From: CAWJFJ01 sp963800065
GTDB taxonomy: Bacteria > Actinomycetota > Acidimicrobiia > Acidimicrobiales > UBA8190
Assembly: GCA_963800065.1 (NCBI GenBank)
Contig: CAWCZO010000010.1
Coordinates: 62,001-126,000 of the forward strand
Reading direction: 5' to 3'
Length of the DNA stretch: 64,000 bases
Of this stretch, positions 36,001 through 44,274 are shown piece after piece. The first letter of the stretch is position 1; the number at the start of each line of letters is the position of its first letter. Made by a program: the position numbers and the translations under genes. The notes below the pieces were generated by a model. It worked only from the letters and a program-made list of their open reading frames with translations. It ran no database searches and was not told the origin of the DNA.

Positions 36001-36510
36001 GTGCACGGCGTCCTGCAGACCGTCGACCTGGCCACCGGGGCCGGTCTGGAAGAGGCACTGGCCGCCCAGTGCGAGGCCGAGGCCGTCCCCGACCGGATCG
36101 ACGACGTCCGCAGGCTGGTCACCGACGCCCTCGGCTCGCCGTCGGTGCGCCAAGCGGCCGCCTGCCCGCACTGGCGCGAGCTCTACGCCTGCACCCCCGT
36201 CGACGGCCGGCTGCTGGAGGGATACATCGACCTGCTCTACCGGGGCCCCGACGGACTGGTGGTGGTGGACCACAAGACGGCGGCCACGTCCGACCCCGAC
36301 GAACTCGACCGCCGGGTCGAGGGCTACCGGATCCAGGGGGCGTCGTACGCACTCACGGTGGGAGCGACGACGGCCGAGCCCGTGGTGCGGGTGACCTTCC
36401 TCTTCCTCACACCCGACGGGGCCGTCGAGCGGAACCTCTCCGACCTCGACGAAGCCGTGGCCGGGGTCCGCCGCCTCGTCGCCGCCGGGATGGAGATCGT
36501 CACGTCCTGA
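33070..36510 (+). CDS. AddA/RecB-like helicase-nuclease
   Basis: The protein has 1146 residues. SF1A helicase motifs are Walker A AGAGSGKT (39-46), ITFTEKAG, LLDEFQDTDPIQ (about 378), VVGDPKQSIYRFRRAD, TIHSAKGLEFPV and RLLYVACTRARDHL. The C-terminal 110 residues hold a RecB-type PD-(D/E)XK nuclease: EGYIDLLYRGPDGLVVVDHK (about 1051-1070) with Asp and the VxDHKT catalytic pair. Family enzymes resect double-strand breaks. No AddB/RecC/AdnA partner is adjacent and there is no SOS box, so it may act alone or with a partner encoded elsewhere. Confidence 0.9.
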   Translation: MNIQPGRDDGPLPRRTPPPDQGARDRIAGDLGTTLFVEAGAGSGKTSALVDRVVALVTSGRAELRTVAAITFTEKAGAQLRDRIRRQLERRAEDDPAGEVGSRCRAALDQLDGAAIGTLHAFAQRLLSEHPVEAGLPPRVEVLDEVSSKVAFERRWSMFRDQLLADPALERTILLLLASGVRSAALQALAEAFDDNWDLVEERVPGTAPDPPSVHELFRAARTGVDAVCAEPCRDPADKLRIRLDEIGARLSALAAVPDELDLLEALGPGAAEKLPGFKVGNLGKKASFDGDIKELQARVKDAGDALAAVGAEVANACAVRLGSAIRRFTLEAALERQHAGQLEFHDLLVLARALLRHPDHGPSVRATLHRRYRHLLLDEFQDTDPIQIELAVRIAAADHGGAVAGTAPWNEVEVTPGQLFVVGDPKQSIYRFRRADISTFLAAAARFGSEAGGVVELTANFRTVAPVIEWVNTTFATLMAEPDDVDLPVPSQPRYMALDPTRPGPGTGAAVSVLGRHEHPTETLADELRAAEADEVAATVVRAIGEGWEVDDGRGGWRPVRLGDITVLVPARTSLPFLEDAFDGAGIPFRAESSSLVYASRAVRDLLMVLRAVDDPTDHLRIVAALRTPLLACGDDDLFRFKVERGGRWSYLADQPDTVPADDPVGAGLRYLRSLYDERHWLAPSELLGRIAADRRAMELGFAEGRPRDVWRRLRFVIDQARAWSEATGGNLRQYLRWVGLQTAEGARVAEAILPESDDDAVRIMTIHSAKGLEFPVTIVSGMSTVPQGRPAPAQVVFPAARGDSGGGVGYRFGKSVTTLEYAEWAPIDEQMSFHERIRLLYVACTRARDHLVVSLHRKARVKAPAPTRRTNAELLLSGMGDLIDGLPDGAVPVDALPLVVLAPPSAPPPFAQWAAERTAALARASRPTAVAATALTDEGTPDSGGEPDPGLEKRPRDLDLPPWLKGRYGTAVGRAVHGVLQTVDLATGAGLEEALAAQCEAEAVPDRIDDVRRLVTDALGSPSVRQAAACPHWRELYACTPVDGRLLEGYIDLLYRGPDGLVVVDHKTAATSDPDELDRRVEGYRIQGASYALTVGATTAEPVVRVTFLFLTPDGAVERNLSDLDEAVAGVRRLVAAGMEIVTS

Positions 36511-36546
36511 CGGTCGGTGCCGGACCGGCCCCCACTCCGACGACTT

Positions 36547-38193
36547 CTACTTCGACTTCTTGGCCTTGCTTGTCTTGACCGTGGCCACGGTCGTCGTGGT
36601 CGTGGTCGTCGTGGTGGGATCGGCGGTCCCGGTGGCGACGACCGGACCGGTGGCCACCGGGGTCCCGGTGGCGATAACCGGATCGGTGGTCGCCGTCGTG
36701 GTCCCGACGGCGACGACCGGATCGGGGGTGGCCGTCCCGGTGGAGACGGTGGGATCCGACGAGACGACCGGCGTGGCGACCTTGACGGTGGTGGTGTCGC
36801 CGGTCGACGTATCGGACGGTTCGGTGTCGGTGTCGGTGTCGGATGCCGACGGGGCGGCCGCCCCGGCGCCCGCCTGCCCGATGGTGTCCGACGACGACTC
36901 CGTCTGGGATGTCGACGACGGGGCCGAGCTGGCCGGCGGCGGCGGCGTCGTCGATCCGTTCTGTGTGGTGGCGCCGGAGCTGGCACCGGCACGGGCCGGG
37001 GCGCTGACCGGCGCCACCGCTTCGGTGGGCGAGGCGGCGGCGGTTACCGGACTCGTCGCCGCCGGAGCGACGATGGAACCGAGTGAGATGGCGGCCACAC
37101 CGGAGAGGGTGCTCATGGAGACGGTGGGAGTGGCGGCGATGGCTCCCACCTGGGCCGCGGCCCGGGGGATCACGGTCAGGAAGGGTACCTCGGCCATCCA
37201 GGCGGCGACGCCCAGCGCCCAGTGCAGCCGACCGAGCGAGATGTTGAGCAGGGCCCGCACCACGGTCGGGTCGAACTGCGTCCCGCTGTTGCGGGCCAGC
37301 TCCTGGCGGGCCTCGGTGGCCTTCATGGGACGCTTGTACGACCGGACGGCCGTCATCACCTCGAACGAGTCGGCGACGTGGACGATCCGTGCCGCCATGG
37401 CGATGTCGTCCCCGGCCAGTCCCTCGGGGTAGCCGGAACCGTCGTAGTTCTCGTGGTGGCCGCTGACCCCTTCCACACCGCTACCGAGGAATCCCCGCAG
37501 CGGCTCCACCAGGTGACCGCCGTCGGCCGGGTGACGCCGCAACGTTTTCCACTCGCTGGCCGTGGGCGCACCGGGCTTGTTCAGGAGAGTGGCCGGGACG
37601 AGGATCTTCCCGATGTCGTGGAGGAATGCGCCCCAACGCACCTCGTTGACCTCGGCGGCGGGGAGCCCCATCTCGACGGCGATGAGCTCGGCCATGGCCC
37701 TCGACCGCTCGGAATGACCGCGCGTCCGACGGTCGTGGGTGTTGAGGGCAGCGGCCAGGGTGACCACCTTCTCGGCCAGCGCCGCCGGACCGTCCTCGTG
37801 ACGGGCGGCCCGGGCCCACTGCTGCAGCTTGCGGACGCTGGTGCTGCGAAGGGCCACCGAGAAACGCGACGGTGCGTGGTCGGGGAAGACCAGGCTGAGC
37901 TTCAGGAGCATGGCCAACGGCAGGAAGCGGCGGGCCAGGCGCTCGAGGATGACGAAGGTGGCGATCGAGACCACACCGGCGGCGATCACCCGAAGGACGG
38001 CGGCGACCAATCCGTTCCCGTTGACGGCGTAGCCGGCCACCAGCCCCACCACGATGGCCACGGTGAGGGGCACGAGGACGATGACGAACCGCAGACAGGC
38101 CGAGACGAGCGGCCGGCGGCGCCATCGCCCCAGGGTCTCGCGTTGGTCCGCCGCGTCGGTCGGCTCTCCACGTGACGTCTCGATCGTGGTCAT
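36547..38193 (-). CDS. membrane HD-GYP c-di-GMP phosphodiesterase with Thr-rich tail (HD-GYP 1)
   Basis: The protein has 548 residues from ATG 38193. Two transmembrane helices (about 25-85) precede an HD-GYP domain with NTHDRRTRGHSERS, FLHDIGK (about 190) and HHENYDGSGYPEGLAG (244-259); all metal-binding His and Asp and the GYP loop are present. A further hydrophobic stretch (about 320-380) leads to a 170-residue Val/Thr/Pro-rich tail ending in a Lys-rich KTSKAKKSK. The tail is probably outside the membrane. HD-GYP proteins hydrolyse c-di-GMP to GMP. A paralogue lies at 39798-41652. Confidence 0.88.
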   Translation of the reverse strand: MTTIETSRGEPTDAADQRETLGRWRRRPLVSACLRFVIVLVPLTVAIVVGLVAGYAVNGNGLVAAVLRVIAAGVVSIATFVILERLARRFLPLAMLLKLSLVFPDHAPSRFSVALRSTSVRKLQQWARAARHEDGPAALAEKVVTLAAALNTHDRRTRGHSERSRAMAELIAVEMGLPAAEVNEVRWGAFLHDIGKILVPATLLNKPGAPTASEWKTLRRHPADGGHLVEPLRGFLGSGVEGVSGHHENYDGSGYPEGLAGDDIAMAARIVHVADSFEVMTAVRSYKRPMKATEARQELARNSGTQFDPTVVRALLNISLGRLHWALGVAAWMAEVPFLTVIPRAAAQVGAIAATPTVSMSTLSGVAAISLGSIVAPAATSPVTAAASPTEAVAPVSAPARAGASSGATTQNGSTTPPPPASSAPSSTSQTESSSDTIGQAGAGAAAPSASDTDTDTEPSDTSTGDTTTVKVATPVVSSDPTVSTGTATPDPVVAVGTTTATTDPVIATGTPVATGPVVATGTADPTTTTTTTTTVATVKTSKAKKSK

Positions 38194-38242
38194 AGCGCCT
38201 CTCAAGGACCTCCGCTGGCGCCGGAATCCGGGCACCGTGTGT

Positions 38243-38280
38243 GACTACGAATAGTATGGGAATCCCCACTCTATGTAGTC
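38243..38280. promoter_or_regulatory. dyad operator overlapping the HD-GYP 1 promoter
   Basis: Arms GACTAC-GA-ATAG (38243-38254) and CTAT-GTAGTC (38271-38280) flank a central GGGAATCCC. On the minus strand TTGACT (38282-38277) and CATACT (38258-38253) are spaced 18 nt and would be -35 and -10, so a bound regulator would cover the promoter. Confidence 0.5.
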
Positions 38281-38328
38281 AAGCGGTTGGGCTGGCCTTG
38301 GGGTGGCGTTGAGAAAGTGGTCCCGGGG

Positions 38329-38970
38329 TCAACCGGTCGGGCGCCGGTCTCCGGTCCGGCGGATCACCGCCGCCGGCAGCTTCGGTGCGTCGTCCCCGGC
38401 GGCCCGCAGCGCCTGGCCCGCCTCGGTCAGGGAGACCCCACTGGAGGTGGCGAGCTTGCGGCAGATGCGGAGATACGGCCACCAGTCGGCGCGGACGAAC
38501 CCGTCCGGGTCACAAGGGGAGTACAGGTGCAACCCGTCCAAAGCCCGCAGGGCACGGTGATCGGCCACCACGTAGCGGTCGGGGCGGCAGGCGGCGAGGA
38601 CGGCGCTGGCCATGTCCGGGCCCCATCCGGGTATCCCGCCACCTTCCTCCACCAGGCAGTCGAGAGCAGCGATCGCACTCGTCGTCTCCAGTGCCTTCTT
38701 GATGCACCGCTTGGCGTGTCCACTCTCCCGCGGGCCGGTGACGCCGCGCAGAGCACGCTCCCTCGCCGACGTGTCGTGGGCGAACCTCCACTCGACGAGA
38801 GCCACCACCTGGCGCCGCTTCAGTTGACCGGCTCCGTCGAACAGGGCGAACCACTGCGCCTCGCTCTTGCGACACTGCCTGTTGGCGCCGTTGCTCACCC
38901 AAAGAAACGGGAAGGGGTAACGCTTGCGCCATTGCCGGATGAACTTCCGCACCTTTCCGTCAGCGGGCAC
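38329..38970 (-). CDS. hypothetical protein with HhH-like motif
   Basis: The protein has 213 residues from GTG 38970, chosen because TACTGT lies 8 nt upstream. The N terminus is strongly basic (KVRKFIRQWRKRYPF). The middle GGGIPGWGPDMASAVLAACR followed by PDRYVVADHRALRAL resembles helix-hairpin-helix DNA-binding proteins of the base-excision-repair type. A catalytic Lys is not clear. It may be a DNA-binding or repair protein; confidence in any function is low. Its terminal region is rich in Arg. Confidence 0.6.
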   Translation of the reverse strand: MPADGKVRKFIRQWRKRYPFPFLWVSNGANRQCRKSEAQWFALFDGAGQLKRRQVVALVEWRFAHDTSARERALRGVTGPRESGHAKRCIKKALETTSAIAALDCLVEEGGGIPGWGPDMASAVLAACRPDRYVVADHRALRALDGLHLYSPCDPDGFVRADWWPYLRICRKLATSSGVSLTEAGQALRAAGDDAPKLPAAVIRRTGDRRPTG

Positions 38971-38978
38971 CGTGACAG

Positions 38979-38984
38979 ACAGTA
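38979..38984 (-). promoter_or_regulatory. -10 box TACTGT, leaderless promoter
   Basis: On the minus strand TACTGT is followed by 8 nt and GTG 38970. Confidence 0.5.
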
Positions 38985-39045
38985 CGCCTCAGCGGCCCGT
39001 CAAGGGGTGCGAAAGACAACGTTCCCCATGCATGTCACACAACGT

Positions 39046-39726
39046 TCACCGGTCCTCGAGAAAGCCCATGACGGCATCGATGGCCCCGAAGTCCGACGGC
39101 GTGGCGAAATGGTCGACGCCGCGCAGGGTGACGAGGTCCGCCCGGGGGAGCGCCGCCATCAGCCGGTCGGCTCCCCCGATGAAGTCACGGTCCCCCAGGA
39201 CGACGAGGACGGGACAGTCAACCTTGGCCAGCTCCGGCTCGGTCAGGAGACGGGCCGGTCGGCGCAGGAAGGCCACCAGGGCGGCAGGATCGTTGCCGGC
39301 CGACTCCGCCAGCCGGCGGAAGAGCCTTCCCTGCACGTCCTCGGGTCCCGTCCGGCCCTCCAGCGCGTCGACGGTGAGCATCGGCTCCGCGCCGCCGAAC
39401 ACGTTGTCCCCCAACCCGAGCAGGGCCATGCGCCGGAGGCGGCCCGGTCGGTCCACGGCCAGGTGCAACAGGACGGCGGCTCCGGCCGAGAATCCCACGG
39501 CGTCGAGGGGACCGTCGGGCAAGGCCCCGTCCACCAGCTCGTCCACCGCCCCGTAGGCGGCGGGGTCGGTGGGACGCGCCGCTGTGCCGTGGCCCAGGAG
39601 ATCGACGGGCACGATGGGGCGGGCCAGGTCGCCCAGGATGTCGACCCAGCCGTTCTTGCGCCACGTGTGGTCGAACGACGAGGCGAAGCCGTGGACCAGG
39701 GCGATCGGTGTGGGATGGTCCTCGAT
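39046..39726 (-). CDS. alpha/beta hydrolase, apparently with an ATC start codon
   Basis: The frame reads IEDHPTPIALVHGFASSFDHTW at its start, which includes the oxyanion HGF motif. It continues through VDLLGHG, the nucleophile elbow GFSAG and a catalytic His in VDHFATPSDF. ATG, GTG and TTG are absent between the upstream in-frame stop and the HGF motif; the first GTG (39612) would remove the oxyanion strand. ATC 39726 lies 7 nt after a TAACGT box, matching the leaderless pattern. The protein would have 226 residues. Substrate unknown. Confidence 0.75.
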   Translation of the reverse strand: MEDHPTPIALVHGFASSFDHTWRKNGWVDILGDLARPIVPVDLLGHGTAARPTDPAAYGAVDELVDGALPDGPLDAVGFSAGAAVLLHLAVDRPGRLRRMALLGLGDNVFGGAEPMLTVDALEGRTGPEDVQGRLFRRLAESAGNDPAALVAFLRRPARLLTEPELAKVDCPVLVVLGDRDFIGGADRLMAALPRADLVTLRGVDHFATPSDFGAIDAVMGFLEDR

Positions 39727-39733
39727 CGCCGGA

Positions 39734-39739
39734 ACGTTA
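39734..39739 (-). promoter_or_regulatory. -10 box TAACGT before the ATC-start hydrolase
   Basis: On the minus strand TAACGT is followed by 7 nt and ATC 39726. Confidence 0.45.
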
Positions 39740-39797
39740 CCTCTCCGGCGTCACGTCACCAGTCCGGCGACACGTCGCCACCGAGCGATTCGGGACC

Positions 39798-41652
39798 TCA
39801 GAGCAGGCACGCCGGCGTGGTCGCCGATGCCGGAGCGCTAGCGGCTGACGACTGACTGCCGGCCACCGCCTCGACCTCGTACCAGTAGGTGGTGTTGGAC
39901 CCGCTGACGGAGCTGTCGGTGTAGGAGGTGGTCGTGCGTCCGGCGACGGTGCCCACGGAGCTGTAGTTCGAGGTCTTGTCGCTGCTCCGCAGGATCACGT
40001 AGCCCGTCACCTGCGGGGAGGGGCTCGCCGTCCACGTCAGTGCCACGTCGGGGACGAGGACCAGGACTTGGCATCCGGGGGTGGTCCGGAGCCCGCTGGG
40101 TGCCGCCGGAAGTGAAGGTGCCGTGGTGGTCGTCGTGGTGGTCGAGGAGGTCGGGGTCGTTCCACCCTCGCTGACGATCGGACCCGACGGGTCCGATCCG
40201 GGGGCCACCGTCGTCGTCGGTCCCCCATCGCCGGTGACGGCACCGCCCCCGCCACCGGTGGGACCGGAGGCCGCCTGCCCGCCGGCGTCCCCGGGGGCGT
40301 CGGAGTCGGTCGACACCGTGCCGCTGCCGGTGCCCGACGGGGGCGTCGCCTCTCCCGATCCGGGGCCTGCCGAGGATGACCGGCCGCCGCCGGTTGCCTT
40401 GCCCCGACCACCGCTATGGCCCGGCCCGGCCGCACGCCCGGAAGCGACGACCGTCGTCGGCGACGACGCCTTCACGGAAGACGGTTCACGGGTCCCGACC
40501 GCTGTCGCCGACAGGCGCGCCGGACCGGTCGCCCCCGCCGCCTGCTGCCCGGTGGCCAGACCGGCCACGGCGGCCGTCGCCGCCAGGGCGGTGACCCCCA
40601 CGCCGCGCACCGGCGGCGGCCAGTCGGGCCAGTTGGGGGCCGATGTTGTCGAAGGGCAACGAACCGGCCCACGTGAGCGGGGCCACCGCGTACAGCCGTC
40701 TGACCGAGACGGCGAGGAAGGCGCGCACGATGACCGGGTCGAACTGGGTGCCGGCGCAGGCGGCCAGTTCGGCCCGGGCCGTCTCGGTGGACATGACCTT
40801 CTTGTAGCTGCGCGCACTCGTCATGGTGTCGTAGCTGTCGGCCACGGCCACGATCCGGCCCCCCAGGGAGATCTCGTGACCGGCCCGACCGAAGGGATAG
40901 CCGCCACCGTCGAAACGCTCGTGGTGTTCGGCCACGGTGTCGGCCCAGGGACCCAGCCAGGCGGCCAACGGCGCCGTCAGCTTCGCCCCTTCGAGAGGGT
41001 GCCGGCGCATCACCTCCCACTCCTCGTCCGACAAGGCGCCGGCCTTGTTCAGGACGTGGGGATGGACGGCCAGCTTGCCGATGTCGTGGAGAAGGGCCGA
41101 CCAACGCAGGCGGTCGCGGTCGGAGGTGGGGAGGGCCAGTTCGTCGGCGATGAGGTCGGTCAGGGCCCGGACCCGTTCGGCATGACCGCGGGTGAGACGG
41201 TCGTGGGCGTTGAGCGCCCCGGCCAGGGTCAGGATCTTCTCGGCCGCCGCCGAGGGCTCGTCGTCGATCCCGTGGGTCCGCGCCTCCTCGACGCGCCGGG
41301 CCAGGTCCCGGGTGTTCCCGGCCTTGCGGGCCACCGCCAGGCGTTTCGGGGCCCGGTCGGGGAAGACCAGGGTCATCTTGAGCAGTACGGCCAGCGGCAG
41401 CGCCCGACGGGCCAGCCGGTCTGTCACCAGGAGCACGACGATGGGAACGACGAGGACGACGGCCCACCACCTCACCAGGGAGGCGGTCGTCCGGGGCCGG
41501 GGCAGGGCGTGGGCGGTGACGGTGGCCACGACGATGGACAGGGCGACGGGTGCGAGGAAGACGGACAGGCTGACCAGGGCGGCGAGGACGGGACGGCCGC
41601 GCCAGCGGTCGTCGCGGGCGCCGTCAGCGGTCTTCTCGCCCATGGCCGGCAT
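39798..41652 (-). CDS. membrane HD-GYP phosphodiesterase with FN3 tail, frameshifted (HD-GYP 2)
   Basis: The first frame (ATG 41652) encodes two transmembrane helices and an HD-GYP domain with LTRGHAERVRAL, LLHDIGK and HHERFDGGGYPFG. It then loses sense near 40600. A second frame continues with a hydrophobic segment (VTALAATAAVAGLATG), a Gly/Ser/Thr-rich linker and a C-terminal FN3 domain (VALTWTASPSPQVTGYVILR). Removing one base from the five-C run at 40595-40599 joins them into about 617 residues. The catalytic domain is intact in frame 1. It is probably co-transcribed with the GGDEF-EAL gene 15 bp upstream. Confidence 0.75.
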
Positions 41653-41667
41653 CAGGCCGTCCCCGTC

Positions 41668-44274
41668 CTAGGTGGCGGCACGCCACGCTTTCGGGGCCGT
41701 CCGGGTGGTGATCGGTGTGACGACCGTCTCCCCGGCGCCGTGGGCGGTGGTGTTCCACTCGTAGGCCATGGATTCGAATTCGTCCGAGGACATGGGGAAC
41801 CCGATGTGGTACCCCTGGGCCATGGCGCAACCCAGGTGCTGCAGGGTGAGGAGGTTGGCCTCGGTCTCGACCCCTTCGGCCACCACGCTGATCCCGAGGT
41901 CCCGACCCAGCTCGATCACCGACCGCACCACGGCGGCGTCGTTGGGGCTCCGGTCCATCAGGCCGACGAAGGACTTGTCGATCTTCACCTGGTGGACGGG
42001 GAGACGGGTGAGGTAGGCGAACGAGGCGTAGCCGGTGCCGAAGTCGTCCACCGAGATCATCACCCCGATGTCGGCCAGGGCCTCGAGGACGGCCACGTGG
42101 CGCGTCTCGTCCTCCATGATCTGCGACTCGGTCACCTCGAGGGTGAGACGTTCCGGGGCCACGTCGTACCGTCGCAGGAGTTCGGTCACCGAGGTGACGA
42201 CGGCGTCGTTCGTCAGGTTCCCGATCGACAGGTTGACGGCCACGCCGGCGTCGGGGAGCCGCCCACCCCAGGCCGCGCAGCGGGCCAGGGCCTGGTCGAG
42301 CACGACGTCGGTCAGGGGCACGATCAAGCCCGTCCGCTCGGCCAGGGGGATGAACTGGTCCGGGAGGACGAGCCCCTCCCGGGGGTGCTGCCAGCGCACC
42401 AGGGCCTCCGCCCCGCTGATGAGGCCGGTGGTCAGGTCCAGCTTGGGCTGGAAGAAGACGTTGAGATCGCCGTGCTCGATGGCCAACCGCAGGGCGGAGA
42501 CGAGGCCGACACGGCGGGGACTGTAGGTGTCGCGTTCGGTCGTGTAGCCGGCGACCCCGCTGCGGTCCCCCTTGGCCAGGTACATGGCGACGTCGGCCCG
42601 CTGCAGCAGGGTGACCGGGTCCTCGGCGTGGTCGGGGGCCACCGCCACCCCCGTGCTGGCGCTCACCTCCACCTCCACGTCACCGATCTCGAAGGCCTCC
42701 TCCCACAAGGGGAAGAGAATCCTGTCGATGACGCCGACGGCCTGGTTGACGTCCCCGTCGTAGGGGAGGAAGACGGCGAATTCGTCACCGCCGAGGCGGG
42801 CCGCCTTGGCCTCGGGCGGCAGGAGGTCCTTGAACCTCTGACCCAACCACTGGAGGAAGGTGTCACCGGTGTGGTGGCCGAAGGTGTCGTTGATCTCCTT
42901 GAACCGGTCCAGGTCCACCAGCGCCACGGCGATCTTGGCGCCGGTGGGGCGGGCCTCGAGGGCGGAGGCCAGAGCGCGGTAGAACTCACGGCGGTTGCCG
43001 AGCCCCGTCAGGGTGTCGTGGGTGGCCTCCCACGAGAGCTGGTCGATCAGTTCGTTGTTCTCGAGCGACATGGCGGCGTGGTTGGCCAGGGTCTCGAACA
43101 GCTTCAGGTTGTCGGTGTCGAAGGTGGCGACGTCCCCTTCGCGGTTGGCCACGGCCATGGTGCCGATCATCTGGCCGTTGCGTCGGAGCGAGACGACCAT
43201 GCCGTCGGTCCAGCCCTGGGCCTTGAGCCAGGCGGCGGCGGCCTTGTCCCGCGTCCCGGCGCGCGCCAGGAGGCAACCCTTGGGGCCTTCGGCGGCCACC
43301 CACGACGCCGAGGTGGCCAGGTCGTAGCGCGCCAGCCCGTCGAGACCGAGGACGTTCCGACGGAGACGACCCCGCTCGTCGCGCAGCACCAGCTCGGCCA
43401 CGTCGGCGCCCAGGAGCTTGCGCGTGGTGCTGAGAAGGGCCTCGATCACGCTCGAATGGGCGGTGGAGTTCTGCATGGCCTCGGTGAAGCCGTAGAGCAG
43501 CTGCAGTCCGGAATAGCGCCGTCGGGTGGCGGCCAGCTGGTGGTAGCCGAGGGCCAGGATGACGGCCGTGCCGCACAGGAGGACGAGCGCCCACGGCTGG
43601 GTGCGCAGGACCATGGCGGCGCAGAGGGCCAGGGTCGCTCCACAGGACGACGCCATGACGCCACTGACGAAGAAGTTGGCCAGAACGCCGGTCGGCGGCT
43701 TCCCGCTCAGGGCCGTGATGGCCACGGCCACGCCGAGCGAGCTCACCAGCCCTTCGACGATCATGGCGGCGAAGGCCGCCGCCCACACCTTCGGATAGAG
43801 CACCGACTCGTTCCCGGCGATGGCGTGGTAGACGAAAACGGCGAGCGCCGCCTCGAGGGCGGCGATCGACGTATTGAACGCCAGCTTGTTCAGGGCCTGA
43901 CGGCGGATCACGCCCCAGGCCACGACGCAGCCCACGATCTGACCGATGACGACGTGGATCGACGGTGACAGGGCCAGCCCGATGATGAGGGGGATCTCCG
44001 AGAGCGTCGCCGACCAGGTGTTGCGACGGATGTCCAGATGGACGGGGAAGACCTCGGCCAGGACGAACCCGCCGGCCAGCAACCACCACGGGGCCGTGAT
44101 GCCGTGGCTGTGCGCCGGGGAACCCGGCAGCCACGTGGTGAGGACCACGACGGCCCACGCCGTCACCACGGCGATGAGGAGCCAGAGCCGGAAGTCGGCG
44201 GATGCCAGCGCCCGCCGCAGGGCGCCGTCTTTCACCGTCGTCTCCAATTCCCCGGACATCCCAGGAGGCGTCAT
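41668..44274 (-). CDS. membrane GGDEF-EAL c-di-GMP turnover protein
   Basis: The protein has 868 residues from ATG 44274 (44385 is possible). The N-terminal 230 residues are polytopic. A GAF-like domain (about 240-400) follows, then a GGDEF domain with LGGDEFAVFLP (about 490) and DRFKEINDTFGHHTGD. The EAL domain has GAEALVRWQHP (about 618), LEVTES, DDFGTGYAS and KIDKSFV. Both active-site signatures are intact, so it can in principle make and degrade c-di-GMP. The HD-GYP 2 gene follows 15 bp downstream. Confidence 0.92.
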   Translation of the reverse strand: MTPPGMSGELETTVKDGALRRALASADFRLWLLIAVVTAWAVVVLTTWLPGSPAHSHGITAPWWLLAGGFVLAEVFPVHLDIRRNTWSATLSEIPLIIGLALSPSIHVVIGQIVGCVVAWGVIRRQALNKLAFNTSIAALEAALAVFVYHAIAGNESVLYPKVWAAAFAAMIVEGLVSSLGVAVAITALSGKPPTGVLANFFVSGVMASSCGATLALCAAMVLRTQPWALVLLCGTAVILALGYHQLAATRRRYSGLQLLYGFTEAMQNSTAHSSVIEALLSTTRKLLGADVAELVLRDERGRLRRNVLGLDGLARYDLATSASWVAAEGPKGCLLARAGTRDKAAAAWLKAQGWTDGMVVSLRRNGQMIGTMAVANREGDVATFDTDNLKLFETLANHAAMSLENNELIDQLSWEATHDTLTGLGNRREFYRALASALEARPTGAKIAVALVDLDRFKEINDTFGHHTGDTFLQWLGQRFKDLLPPEAKAARLGGDEFAVFLPYDGDVNQAVGVIDRILFPLWEEAFEIGDVEVEVSASTGVAVAPDHAEDPVTLLQRADVAMYLAKGDRSGVAGYTTERDTYSPRRVGLVSALRLAIEHGDLNVFFQPKLDLTTGLISGAEALVRWQHPREGLVLPDQFIPLAERTGLIVPLTDVVLDQALARCAAWGGRLPDAGVAVNLSIGNLTNDAVVTSVTELLRRYDVAPERLTLEVTESQIMEDETRHVAVLEALADIGVMISVDDFGTGYASFAYLTRLPVHQVKIDKSFVGLMDRSPNDAAVVRSVIELGRDLGISVVAEGVETEANLLTLQHLGCAMAQGYHIGFPMSSDEFESMAYEWNTTAHGAGETVVTPITTRTAPKAWRAAT

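Noticed and set aside
32971..36273. 1100-codon open frame on the minus strand
   Set aside because: Antisense shadow of the AddA-like helicase-nuclease, with no recognisable domain.
40081..43968. 1295-codon open frame on the plus strand
   Set aside because: It is antisense to the HD-GYP 2 and GGDEF-EAL genes, which have intact conserved motifs. Its sequence is low-complexity Gly/His/Gln/Arg, typical of a GC shadow.
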